DNA of 64,000 nt, from positions 682,001-746,000 of the forward strand of contig CAVRXQ010000007.1 in assembly GCA_963725215.1 (NCBI GenBank). Direction: 5' to 3'. Origin of the DNA: CAVRXQ01 sp963725215 (lineage in GTDB: Bacteria; Actinomycetota; Acidimicrobiia; Acidimicrobiales; Bog-793). This document shows, one piece after another, positions 8,680 through 17,188 of the stretch (the first letter of the stretch is position 1; each line of letters starts with the position of its first letter). The position numbers were made by a program, and so were the translations under genes. The notes under the pieces are model-generated. The model made no database searches. It saw only the letters and a program-made list of their open reading frames with translations, and was not told where the DNA came from.

Positions 8680-9455
8680 CCGGTCACCAAGAAGTCGCCG
8701 CGGGTGCGTCCGGGGCGCTTGGCTCCGACGTGTTCGCGCGCAAGTGGTCGCGGGCTGTCCTCAAGATATCGGGCGAGGCGTTCGCGTCGTCTGCTTCGGA
8801 CGAGACGATCGACGCGTCGACGGTTTCTCAGATGGCGAAGGAGATCGCCGACTCCGTCGATGAGCTCGGCATCGAGCTCGCCGTGATGATGGGCGGCGGC
8901 AACATCTGGCGGGGCCAGACCGGGGCGGGCGAGGGCATTGATCGCGCGACCTCCGACACGATGGGCATGCTCGGGACGGTGATCAACGCGCTTGCGCTGC
9001 AGGACGCGATCGAGCGCGAAGGACGCCCGACGCGCGTGCTATCCGCGATCTCGATGGCAGAGGTGTGCGAGCCGTACATCCGACGACGCGCGATCCGACA
9101 CTTGGAGAAGGGTCGGGTCGTGATCTTCGCGGCGGGGATGGGAAATCCATACTTCACGACCGACACGCCAGCCGCGCTGCGTGCGGCGGAGATCGAGGCC
9201 GACGTCGTTCTGAAAGGGACGCATTCGGGTGTCGACGGCGTGTACAGCGCCGATCCCCGGCTTGATCCGAAGGCGACGAAATTCGAAGAGATCAGTTTCA
9301 TGGAAGTCATTGCACGTGATCTTCGCGTGATGGATCTCACCGCGATCACCTTCTGCAAGGACAACGAACTTCCGATCCTCGTATTCGACCTCATGTCGCC
9401 GGGCAACATCCATGGAGCCCTCGCAGGCGGGCCAATCGGTACGCTGATTCGATGA
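8676..9455 (+). CDS. pyrH: Uridylate kinase
   Basis: Phosphorylates UMP to UDP in pyrimidine nucleotide synthesis. The 259-residue product shows RAVLKISGEAF (phosphate-binding Lys/Gly loop), MMGGGNIWRG, the UMP-site region ATSDTMGMLGTVINALALQD and LKGTHSGVDGVYSADPR. The start is taken as GTG 8676, which overlaps the tsf stop as GTGA; this leaves an extra N-terminal stretch of about 27 residues before the conserved core, which is longer than usual but gives the tightest coupling. The stop overlaps the frr ATG. Confidence 0.93.
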   Translation: MTGHQEVAAGASGALGSDVFARKWSRAVLKISGEAFASSASDETIDASTVSQMAKEIADSVDELGIELAVMMGGGNIWRGQTGAGEGIDRATSDTMGMLGTVINALALQDAIEREGRPTRVLSAISMAEVCEPYIRRRAIRHLEKGRVVIFAAGMGNPYFTTDTPAALRAAEIEADVVLKGTHSGVDGVYSADPRLDPKATKFEEISFMEVIARDLRVMDLTAITFCKDNELPILVFDLMSPGNIHGALAGGPIGTLIR

Positions 9456-10024
9456 CCGCCGACGTCATAATCGAGGCTGCACTGAAAGACGCGCGCGAAA
9501 AGATGCAGCGCGCGATCGAACACGCGAAGGGCGAATTCGGGTCCGTTCGAACCGGACGGGCGGCACCGGTGCTCGTCGAGAAACTGAAAGTCGATTACTA
9601 CGGCGCCGAGGTCACGCTGCAGAGCCTCGCCGGGATCACGGTGCCAGACGCGCGCACGTTGATTATCCACCCTTACGACAAGGGCGCGATGAAGGCGATC
9701 GAGAAGGCGATCCAGGTCTCGGACCTCGGGGTAAACCCGACCGATGACGGCGAGGTCATCAGGGTGTCGTTCCCTCAGCTGAACGAAGAGCGGCGACGCG
9801 ACCTCGTGAAAGTCGTTCGCCAGCGCGCGGAGGAGGGTCGGGTCGCGCTGCGCAATGTGCGGCGACACGCGCGCCACGAGCTCGAAAGTCACGAACACGA
9901 CGGCGCGGTCTCGTCCGACGACGTCGAACGCGCGAGCAAGGAGCTCGATCGAATCACCCACGACTTCGTCGCGGAGGTCGATCGATTGCTCGCCCACAAG
10001 GAGCAAGAACTGCTCGAGGTCTGA
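9452..10024 (+). CDS. frr: Ribosome recycling factor
   Basis: With EF-G, splits post-termination ribosomes. The 190-residue protein matches RRF over its full length: EFGSVRTGRAAPVLVEKLKV, the hinge region DYYGAEVTLQSLAGITVPDARTL (shown in part), PYDKGAMKAIEKAI, SDLGVNPTDDGEVIRV and the C-terminal helix arms LNEERRRDLVKVVRQRAEEGRVA. The ATG at 9452 overlaps the pyrH stop (ATGA), consistent with the usual pyrH-frr coupling. Confidence 0.96.
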   Translation: MTADVIIEAALKDAREKMQRAIEHAKGEFGSVRTGRAAPVLVEKLKVDYYGAEVTLQSLAGITVPDARTLIIHPYDKGAMKAIEKAIQVSDLGVNPTDDGEVIRVSFPQLNEERRRDLVKVVRQRAEEGRVALRNVRRHARHELESHEHDGAVSSDDVERASKELDRITHDFVAEVDRLLAHKEQELLEV

Positions 10025-10070
10025 GACCCCGGGCCCTGGTGCGCCTCGTCGGCGCACCTGCGGAGGAGAT

Positions 10071-11540
10071 GTGCCGAACGACGCTATGGAAGATCGCGCT
10101 GAGCGCCCCTTGGGCGTGAGTCGAACTCATCTCCCACCCGACGAGTCCGTCGACGAAGAAGCGCCGCGCCGGACCGGCGAGGTGCGCGTCGTCGCGGTCG
10201 AGGCGGCGGTCGCGGCGGGCCTCGTGGAACCGGATCCGGAACCGGAACAGATGGTTCGAGCTCCCGAGGACACGGCGTCGATTCCACTTCCGGACTGGAC
10301 GGATCCTCCGACGGGTCAGGTCCCTCGCGTGCTCCTCGACGTCGGAGAAGACCCAGACGCGCCGCGACCAAAGGGTCCGAGCTGGCGACAAAGCGCGCAG
10401 GACTGGGAACAAGACACCGACGCGCTCGAGTTCCTAATCGAAGAAGACGACGACGACGAAGCCGATGGCTCGTCGACGATCGCCGGGCGCGAGGCCAACG
10501 TCTCAGAGACGGACCCATTCGAATTCGACTTCGAGACCCCGACGCTGCGTCCTCGCCCTCTGGTGGACGAACCGTCGACAACCGAGGCCCCTTCGACATT
10601 GAACGGCGTATCCGCCGGCTCCGGCTCCGACGACGCGGCGTGGAACGAGTTCGTCGCGCCCCCGGCGAAACATCGCCGAAAGGGAAGAGCGGCGCACCGC
10701 GCGCGACCGAGCACTGTGGCACCAAAACGCAACGCCGGTGTCGCGATCGCGACTGGGATCGTTCTCGCCGGAGTCGCGGTTGGGTGCTTCGAGAGCGGGC
10801 CGGTCGGAGCTCTCGCCGTTGCGGCTGTAGCACTCAGCCTTGCTGCCGGGGAGACGTTCGGTGCGCTGCGTCGTTCCGGATATCGGCCGCTTTCGTTCCT
10901 CGGCCTCGTCGCGACGGCCGCTCTTGTCGTCGGCGCCTATCTCAAAGGACCGGTCGCCGACCCCGTGTTGCTCGCCGGTCTCATCGTGCTCGCCGGTGGA
11001 GCCCTCGTGGTCTCTTCCGCAGAACGGTCAGCGGTCGAAGACTTCGGGGCGACGATCCTCGTGGTGACCTGGGTCGGAATGCTCGGCTCATTCGCCGGGT
11101 TGCTCGTCAATCCGACGACCTTTCCACACCGTCACGGCGTCGCGTACCTTGGCGCCGTTGTCGGCATCACCGTCGCCCACGACATCGGGTCGTACGTGGT
11201 GGGCTCGAGATTCGGACGACACCGCCTGGCGCCGCGCGTCAGTCCGGGCAAGTCGATCGAGGGCCTGGTCGGCGGAACTGCGCTCGCCCTGGTCGTCGGG
11301 GGACTCGTCGTCGCTCGCGTGCACCCGTTCACCGTGGCTTCTTCTCTCGGGCTCGCTGCGCTCGTCGTCGTCTTGGCGCCGATCGGTGACCTCGTCCAAT
11401 CGGTCGTAAAACGCGACCTCGGGCTGAAGGACATGGGTCGGTTGCTCCCGGCGCACGGGGGGATCTCGGACAGGATCGATGCGATCCTCTTTGTGCTTCC
11501 CGCCGCCTACATTTTTTTCCGACTGGTCCATCTCGGATGA
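10071..11540 (+). CDS. cdsA: Phosphatidate cytidylyltransferase with long acidic N-terminal extension
   Basis: Makes CDP-diacylglycerol from phosphatidate and CTP at the membrane. The C-terminal half (from about residue 225) carries seven or eight hydrophobic segments and ends with the CdsA signature: KRDLGLKDMGRLLPAHGG followed by SDRIDA. The first 200 or so residues are unlike the family: hydrophilic, rich in Asp/Glu/Pro (for example LIEEDDDDEADG), with a basic stretch KHRRKGRAAHRAR just before the first membrane segment. GTG 10071 follows GGAGGAG closely; ATG 10086 is an alternative. The stop overlaps the dxr ATG. Confidence 0.88.
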   Translation: MPNDAMEDRAERPLGVSRTHLPPDESVDEEAPRRTGEVRVVAVEAAVAAGLVEPDPEPEQMVRAPEDTASIPLPDWTDPPTGQVPRVLLDVGEDPDAPRPKGPSWRQSAQDWEQDTDALEFLIEEDDDDEADGSSTIAGREANVSETDPFEFDFETPTLRPRPLVDEPSTTEAPSTLNGVSAGSGSDDAAWNEFVAPPAKHRRKGRAAHRARPSTVAPKRNAGVAIATGIVLAGVAVGCFESGPVGALAVAAVALSLAAGETFGALRRSGYRPLSFLGLVATAALVVGAYLKGPVADPVLLAGLIVLAGGALVVSSAERSAVEDFGATILVVTWVGMLGSFAGLLVNPTTFPHRHGVAYLGAVVGITVAHDIGSYVVGSRFGRHRLAPRVSPGKSIEGLVGGTALALVVGGLVVARVHPFTVASSLGLAALVVVLAPIGDLVQSVVKRDLGLKDMGRLLPAHGGISDRIDAILFVLPAAYIFFRLVHLG

Positions 11541-12739
11541 CCAGTCCCCGGACGGTCTCGGTGATCGGATCGACCGGCTCGATCGGACGCCAGGCGCTCG
11601 ACGTCATCGAGCGCGCGCCCGAGGAGCTGCGCGTCGTCGCGATCGGAGCGAACCGGTCGGTCGACGAGCTCGCGCGTCAGGCTGAGACGTTCCGCCCTGA
11701 TGTCGTCGGGATCGGCGATTCCTCATTGGTTCCCGAACTCAAAGCGCGCTTACCTCACGGCACCGAGGTGCGCGGGGGCGACGAAGGGTTGGCATCGCTC
11801 GGCGAGCATGCGGACGTTGTACTGAACGCGGTCGTCGGCTTTGCAGGCCTCGGCGTCACCGTCGCTGCGCTCAAGTCGCGCCGAAGACTTGCTCTCGCGA
11901 ACAAAGAATCACTCATTGCTGGCGCACCGGTCGTCCAGGCAGCGCGGGCGACGGAGGGCGCGGAGATCGTTCCCGTCGACTCCGAACATTGCGCGATCCA
12001 CCAGTGCCTCGGCGAGCGCGATCTCGTCCGGGTGTTGTCGGCGGACGGGCCGGAGCCACCTGTCGACGTGACCCGGCTCGTGCTCACTGCCTCGGGAGGG
12101 CCGTTTAGGGGTCGGCGCCGCGCAGAGCTCGAGTCGGTCGGAATCGACGACGCGCTCGCCCACCCCACCTGGAAGATGGGGCCGAAGATCACCGTCGACT
12201 CCTCAACGCTCATGAACAAAGGACTCGAGGTGATCGAGGCGCACGAGCTCTTCGGCGTCGGATACGACCAGATCGAAGTCGTGATCCATCCGCAGTCGAT
12301 CGTGCATTCGATGGTCGAGTTCTCCGACGGCGCGACGATCGCCCAGCTGTCGCGTCCCGACATGCGACTACCGATCGCGTACGCGTTGTCCTACCCGCGA
12401 CGCTTCCGCCAGCCGTTCGGCGCGATCGTCTGGTCGCAGCTCTCCCGGCTCGATTTCTCGGCGCCAGATTACGAGACGTTCTCCTGTCTCGGCCTCGCCT
12501 TCGCCGCCGGGCGCGCCGGGGGATCGGCACCCGCCTGGCTCAACGCGGCGAACGAGGTGGCTGTGGCGGCGTTCCTCTCCGGTCGCATCGGCTGGCTCGA
12601 CATCTCGACCGTGGTGGAAGAGACGCTCGAGCGCCACGAAGAGTCGAAGCTCGTCGAGGTGGACGACGTGGTCGCGGCGGACGCGGAGGCCCGTGTCGTC
12701 GCGTCGACGGTCGTCGAGAACAAGAGCCGCGTCGCGTGA
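11537..12739 (+). CDS. dxr: 1-deoxy-D-xylulose 5-phosphate reductoisomerase
   Basis: Converts DXP to MEP in the non-mevalonate isoprenoid pathway using NADPH. The 400-residue protein has the nucleotide-binding loop VIGSTGSIGRQAL (residues 9-21), ALANKESLI, the metal and substrate site VDSEHCAIHQ, the flexible loop and LTASGGPFRG, then WKMGPKITVDSSTLMNKGLE and HPQSIVHSMVE. Full length. It overlaps cdsA upstream and the site-2 protease downstream by 4 bases each. With ispG three genes along it gives two MEP-pathway steps in one operon. Confidence 0.95.
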   Translation: MTSPRTVSVIGSTGSIGRQALDVIERAPEELRVVAIGANRSVDELARQAETFRPDVVGIGDSSLVPELKARLPHGTEVRGGDEGLASLGEHADVVLNAVVGFAGLGVTVAALKSRRRLALANKESLIAGAPVVQAARATEGAEIVPVDSEHCAIHQCLGERDLVRVLSADGPEPPVDVTRLVLTASGGPFRGRRRAELESVGIDDALAHPTWKMGPKITVDSSTLMNKGLEVIEAHELFGVGYDQIEVVIHPQSIVHSMVEFSDGATIAQLSRPDMRLPIAYALSYPRRFRQPFGAIVWSQLSRLDFSAPDYETFSCLGLAFAAGRAGGSAPAWLNAANEVAVAAFLSGRIGWLDISTVVEETLERHEESKLVEVDDVVAADAEARVVASTVVENKSRVA

Positions 12740-14074
12740 GCGAGCAAGCCGCGATCGCGCCCGGGGCGTCGCCGACGCCGTCCAACGCCGGGGCCGTCGT
12801 CCGCCTCGGCATCGCCGTCGCCGCCATCGTCGCGATCGCGGCGATCTTCCACGGCCTCGATGTGCTCCTCGTCGTCGCGGCGCTGGTGCTGATGGTGATG
12901 CTGCACGAGTTCGGGCACTTCGTCACGGCGAAGGCATCGGGGATGAAAGTCACCGAGTTCTTCTTCGGCTTCGGACCGCGGTTGTGGTCGATCCACCGTG
13001 GCGAGACGGAATACGGCGTGAAGGCGATCCCCGCGGGAGGCTACGTGCGGATCGTCGGGATGACCTCCCTCGAGGAGGTCGCGCCCGACGACGAAGCCCG
13101 CAGCTACCGCCAGGCAAGTTTCCCTCGCCGCTTGCTGGTCGCCATCTCTGGCTCGGCGATGCACTTCGTGATTGCGTTCGTGCTGTTGTTCGTGATGATC
13201 GCGTTTACCGGCTTGCCGAAATCGATCCCTACAAACGAGGTGAGCGGTCTCACCGCCTACTCGAACACGGCGAATCCCGCGCGAGCGGCGGGCGTTCGAC
13301 CCGGCGACGTGCTCGTCGCTGTCAACGGCCACCACTACTCGAATATCAACGGCTTCATTTCCTTCATCGAATCTCACCCCGGCGACACGGTCTCGCTCAC
13401 CGTGCGGAGGTCGGGGCGACTCGTCACCTTGTCAGTGCCCGTGATCGACGGACGCCACGCCGACGTCGCGGCTGCTCACGGAACGCCGGAGAAGCACGGA
13501 AACAGCCCCGTCGGGGTGATCGGCATCGTCTTGGGCGGCAACACGCTCGTGACGACGTCGGTGCTGGCCGCGGTTCCCCGGTCTGCCACGATGCTCGGTC
13601 GGGTCGTCCAGGAGACCGCGGTCGGCTTCTCCCAGGTGTTCTCGTTCCACGGGCTGCGAACCTTCGTCCACGACGTCGCGACGGCCCGCAATTCGTCTGC
13701 CCCGGCGCCGAAAGGCTCGACGACTTCGACCCACGGTTCCTCGTCGTCGCGCTCGAGCGAGTTCCTGTCGTTGCCGGGAGCGGTGAACATCGCCGTCCAG
13801 GCGCTGCGTATCAACGTCTCGCTGCTGCTCTACATCCTCGTGGCGATCAATCTTTTCGTCGGGATGGCGAACCTGTTCCCGATGCTCCCGCTCGACGGAG
13901 GGCACGTCGCGATCCGCGATCTACGAGCGCATCCGATCACGCCGCAACCACCCCTACCACGCCGACGTCCGCAAGCTGATGCCCGTCGCCTACGCCTTCT
14001 TGGCGGCGTTGATCCTCCTCGGGCTGTCCGCGCTCTACGTCAACATCGTCCAACCTCCGTCGTTGCCCCATTGA
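12736..14074 (+). CDS. rseP: Site-2 zinc metalloprotease of the RseP family (frameshifted in this sequence)
   Basis: Intramembrane protease. Residues His57, Glu58 and His61 (MLHEFGHF) are the zinc motif in a membrane helix; a PDZ domain follows (AARAAGVRPGDVLVAVNGHHYS), and near the end FPMLPLDGGH supplies the third zinc ligand region. A Ser/Thr-rich insert (about residues 318-340) separates the PDZ region from the last helices. After LPLDGGHVAI the frame breaks at CC 13914-13915; deleting one C restores AIYERIR and a final helix YAFLAALILLGLSALYV, ending at 14074. The break is a one-base homopolymer change, so an assembly error is likely. Confidence 0.85.
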
Positions 14075-14180
14075 CGAGGCTTTTTCCATTCCGACCGCGA
14101 GGGTCGGATCGGACGTCGGGCGTAGGCTTGTGGTATCGGTGCAGCGTGCACCGCCTGGGCATCTTCTAGGAGACGCCGCC

Positions 14181-15437
14181 GTGGAAATCGCAGAAGTCAC
14201 CCTGCCGAAACGTCGCCAGACGCGCCAGATCCGGGTCGGATCGGTCCCGGTCGGCGGCGGCGCGCCGGTCTCGGTGCAGTCGATGACGACGACGAAGACG
14301 GCCGACGTCGAAGGAACGCTGCAGCAGATCTATTCGCTCGCCGGCGCGGGTGCCGACATCGTGCGCTGCACGTGCAACGAGGCCGAAGCCGCCGAGGGGC
14401 TCGCGCGAATCATCCCCCGTTCGCCCGTGCCGATCGTCGCCGACATCCACTTCCACGTCGAGATGGCCCTCGCCGCGCTTGAGGCGGGTGTGCAGGGCCT
14501 CCGGCTCAACCCCGGCAACTTGCGCAAGCCCGAGGAGATCAAGCTCGTGGCGAAGGAGGCGAAAGACCGCCGGGTGCCGATCCGCATCGGCGTCAACGCC
14601 GGCTCGCTCCACCCTGATCTGTACAAGAAATACGGTGGCGCGACCGCGGAAGCGCTTGTCGAGTCGGCGCAGATGGAGCTGGCCTACTTTGACGAGGTCG
14701 GCTTCGAGGACGTAAAGATCTCCGTGAAGGCGTCGAACGTTCCCTTGATGATCGCCGCGTACCGCCTCGCCTCGCAGACCTTCGATCACCCCTTGCACCT
14801 CGGCGTGACCGAGGCCGGCCCGCCGCCGGCCGGGCTGATCAAGGCGACGGCCGGCATCGGGACGCTGCTCTCAGAAGGGATCGGAGACACGATCCGCTAC
14901 TCGCTCACCGCGGACCCCGTCGAGGAGGCGATCGCCGGACGCAAGCTCCTCGAATCGCTTGGGCTACGCGAGCGAAAGGGCCTCGACCTCATCGCCTGTC
15001 CGTCGTGCGGCCGGGCGGAGATCGACGTCATCGCGGTGGCGAAGGAAGCCGAGCGCGTCCTCGAGGAGAAGAAGATCCCACTCCAGGTCGCGGTGATGGG
15101 CTGCGTCGTGAACGGGCCGGGCGAGGCGCGCGGCGCGGACCTCGGGATCGCGGCGGGCAAGCACAAGGGCCACCTGTTCATCCGGGGCAAGATCGTCCGC
15201 GTCGTACCCGAAGACGAGATGGTCGAGTCGCTCGTCACCGAGGCGGAGAAGATCGTCGCCGAGGGCATCGACGCGCGCATCGCCGCTGCCGACGACGGCG
15301 CGGAGAAAGAGGCCGAGGCGGACCGCCGCGTCCTCGTGGAGGAAAAAGGCGCCGATGCGAACCACTCCGAAGAAATCGTCGTAAAGATCCGCGAGCGCCT
15401 TTCTTCCTCGAAGGCCGAAGAGGCTCCGGCGGAATAG
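14181..15437 (+). CDS. ispG: 4-hydroxy-3-methylbut-2-enyl-diphosphate synthase (flavodoxin type)
   Basis: Penultimate step of the MEP isoprenoid pathway, with a 4Fe-4S cluster. The 418-residue product shows VGSVPVGGGAPVSVQSMTTT, the TIM-barrel segments DIVRCTCNEAEAA, VADIHFHVEMAL and GLRLNPGN, and cluster ligands in CPSCGR and VMGCVVNGPGEA. GTG 14181 is chosen because TAGGAGA lies about 8 bases upstream; an upstream in-frame start at 14130 would cover non-conserved sequence. The last 60 or so residues (rich in Glu/Ala) extend beyond the usual end and look disordered. Confidence 0.93.
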   Translation: MEIAEVTLPKRRQTRQIRVGSVPVGGGAPVSVQSMTTTKTADVEGTLQQIYSLAGAGADIVRCTCNEAEAAEGLARIIPRSPVPIVADIHFHVEMALAALEAGVQGLRLNPGNLRKPEEIKLVAKEAKDRRVPIRIGVNAGSLHPDLYKKYGGATAEALVESAQMELAYFDEVGFEDVKISVKASNVPLMIAAYRLASQTFDHPLHLGVTEAGPPPAGLIKATAGIGTLLSEGIGDTIRYSLTADPVEEAIAGRKLLESLGLRERKGLDLIACPSCGRAEIDVIAVAKEAERVLEEKKIPLQVAVMGCVVNGPGEARGADLGIAAGKHKGHLFIRGKIVRVVPEDEMVESLVTEAEKIVAEGIDARIAAADDGAEKEAEADRRVLVEEKGADANHSEEIVVKIRERLSSSKAEEAPAE

Positions 15438-15531
15438 ACGGACGACATGTCGATTCACGCGCGAGTTCCCAGTTCACGCCCAGAATGGGCCGCTACGATG
15501 CCGGCCCGAGGTAAGGGGAGAGCGAACAACG

Positions 15532-16548
15532 ATGGCATCGAATAAGCGCTCGACGAAGCGCCCGACCCGTCCCGCCCAGCAGCGCCAGAACGGGCCGCGC
15601 CGTCTCGGCGGACAGGCGCCTCCGACGCGCTCCGCGAGCGCGCAGCGCCGCTACGAGCGCTCGCGCCGCACAAGGCGCAGTTCGAACCTGCAGGCGTGGG
15701 CTGGGGTCCTGCTCGTCGTGGCGGTGGTCCTCGCGTTCGCGATCTACAAGCTCACCGACCACACCCCGAGCTCGAAGAACGGCGGCAATCTCGCCCTCGC
15801 CCCCGTCTCGGTCGTGAGCGAGCTTTCCTCGATCCCCGCATCGACGTTCAATGCGATCGGCACGGCGAAATCGACGGACCCCTTCACTGAGACGTCGAAA
15901 CAGCCGTTCATCACCGCCGGCGGCAAGCCCCACGTCGTTTTCGTCGGTGCGGAATACTGCCCGTTCTGCGCGCTATCCCGCTGGTCGTTGGTCATCGCGC
16001 TCAGCAAGTTTGGGACGTTCAGCAACTTGCACCAAACGTCGTCGAACGCCGACTACGCGCCGATCCCGACGTTCAGCTTCGAGGGCTCCAAATACACGAG
16101 CCCATACATCACTTTTTCGGCGTATGAGGTAGCCGACCGGCAGGGCAACGCTCTCGACGTGCCGCCGCACTCGATCGACACGATCTTCAACACGTACGAC
16201 GGGGTAAACACGACGAAGTCGAAGTTCAACGCCTCGACGGGGGTCGGCTACCCCTTCGTCGATTTCGCGAATCAGCACGTCTCATCCGGGGCGCCGCGGA
16301 TCCTCGACAACACGATCCCGGGAGTCGCCGGAGGCGGTCCGGGAGGGTTCAACGGCATCGGCTACGCGATCGCCCACCCGACCTCGACGACCGGCAAGGC
16401 GATCAAGGCCACTGACTTCATCGCCGCGGCAAACTACGACATGGCGGCGATTTGCGCCGTCGACGGCGGCAAGCCGGGAAGCATCTGTCACATGTCTGGC
16501 GTGAAGGCCGCTGCGAAGGTGATGGCGGCGACGAAGAAAGTCTCCTAG
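15532..16548 (+). CDS. Membrane-anchored DUF929 protein with CPFC thioredoxin-like motif
   Basis: 338 residues: a very basic N-terminus (about 1-50), one transmembrane helix (about 55-73), then an extracytoplasmic domain. VVFVGAEYCPFCALSRWSL puts a CxxC (Cys143, Cys146) after a beta strand as in thioredoxin folds; this arrangement is that of the DUF929 family. It is preceded by a good ribosome site GGGGAG, and its stop is 2 bases before the VKOR-family gene. VKOR enzymes reoxidise a thioredoxin-like partner, so the pair probably forms disulfides in exported proteins (inference from context). The reaction of DUF929 itself is not known to me. Confidence 0.75.
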   Translation: MASNKRSTKRPTRPAQQRQNGPRRLGGQAPPTRSASAQRRYERSRRTRRSSNLQAWAGVLLVVAVVLAFAIYKLTDHTPSSKNGGNLALAPVSVVSELSSIPASTFNAIGTAKSTDPFTETSKQPFITAGGKPHVVFVGAEYCPFCALSRWSLVIALSKFGTFSNLHQTSSNADYAPIPTFSFEGSKYTSPYITFSAYEVADRQGNALDVPPHSIDTIFNTYDGVNTTKSKFNASTGVGYPFVDFANQHVSSGAPRILDNTIPGVAGGGPGGFNGIGYAIAHPTSTTGKAIKATDFIAAANYDMAAICAVDGGKPGSICHMSGVKAAAKVMAATKKVS

Positions 16549-16550
16549 GG

Positions 16551-17156
16551 ATGCCAAAGCCGCCGACTGCCGAGCGTGGCCGGCGCGCGCTGGCGGTACC
16601 ACCGCCAGCCGAGGTCCGTCGGCGCTTCAGCTTCGGGGCACGCGGGCCGCGGCGTGAGGCGCGTGTTTCGGAGGATACGGAGAACCCGACAACGCGCTCT
16701 CGAATCGATGGCCGCAACGTCGTCGTCCTGCTGGCGTCGCTCGCCGGGGTCGGCGTCGCGTCGTACCTCACGCTCGCCCACTTCAGCGCCGGAATTCAGT
16801 TGTCGTGCCCGGCGACCGGTGCGATCAACTGCGAAGCCGTCACCCACAGCCCCGAGTCCTACGTCTTCGGGATTCCGGTCGCGCTTCTCGGGTTGATCTA
16901 CTTCGTCGCGATGACCGCAATCTCGGTACCCCCGCTGTGGCGTTCGACCTTCCGGGTCGTCGCGCAAGCGCGCCTCGCGATGGCGGTCGCGGGAATCGGG
17001 TTCGTCTGCTACCTCCTCTACGCAGAGCTGTTCGAGATCGGCAAGCTCTGTCTGTGGTGCACGGGCGTGCACGTGCTCACGCTGATCGTCTTTGCCGGCG
17101 TCACGACCGGATGGCGGCAGATCTCGGAGTACGCGACGGAGCCGTTCCGCCGCTGA
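16551..17156 (+). CDS. Vitamin K epoxide reductase (VKOR) family protein
   Basis: Four-helix membrane oxidoreductase that passes electrons from a thioredoxin-like protein to quinone, working in bacteria in place of DsbB. The 201-residue protein has all four family cysteines: the loop pair Cys86 and Cys94 (LSCPATGAINCEAV) and the quinone-proximal CLWC (Cys167, Cys170), with FGIPVALLGLIYF between. The N-terminal 50 residues are basic and polar. ATG 16551 follows the DUF929 stop by 2 bases, so the two are almost certainly co-expressed. Confidence 0.87.
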   Translation: MPKPPTAERGRRALAVPPPAEVRRRFSFGARGPRREARVSEDTENPTTRSRIDGRNVVVLLASLAGVGVASYLTLAHFSAGIQLSCPATGAINCEAVTHSPESYVFGIPVALLGLIYFVAMTAISVPPLWRSTFRVVAQARLAMAVAGIGFVCYLLYAELFEIGKLCLWCTGVHVLTLIVFAGVTTGWRQISEYATEPFRR

Positions 17157-17159
17157 CGG

Positions 17160-17188
17160 GCGCGCCGAGGTCGGTGGCGCGTCGTTTT
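17160..17188 (+). terminator. Possible terminator between convergent genes
   Basis: GCGCGCC at 17160-17166 can pair with GGCGCGT at 17176-17182 (one G-U pair), followed by CGTTTTA. It lies between the stops of the VKOR gene (17156) and the convergent ATPase gene (17187), where a terminator is expected. The T-tract is short, so this is tentative. Confidence 0.4.

Noticed and set aside
10084..10833. Long antisense frame opposite cdsA and many others like it across the window
   Set aside because: High GC leaves stop codons rare in shadow frames; these have Arg/Ser/Pro-rich composition and no motifs, while the opposite strand has clear families.
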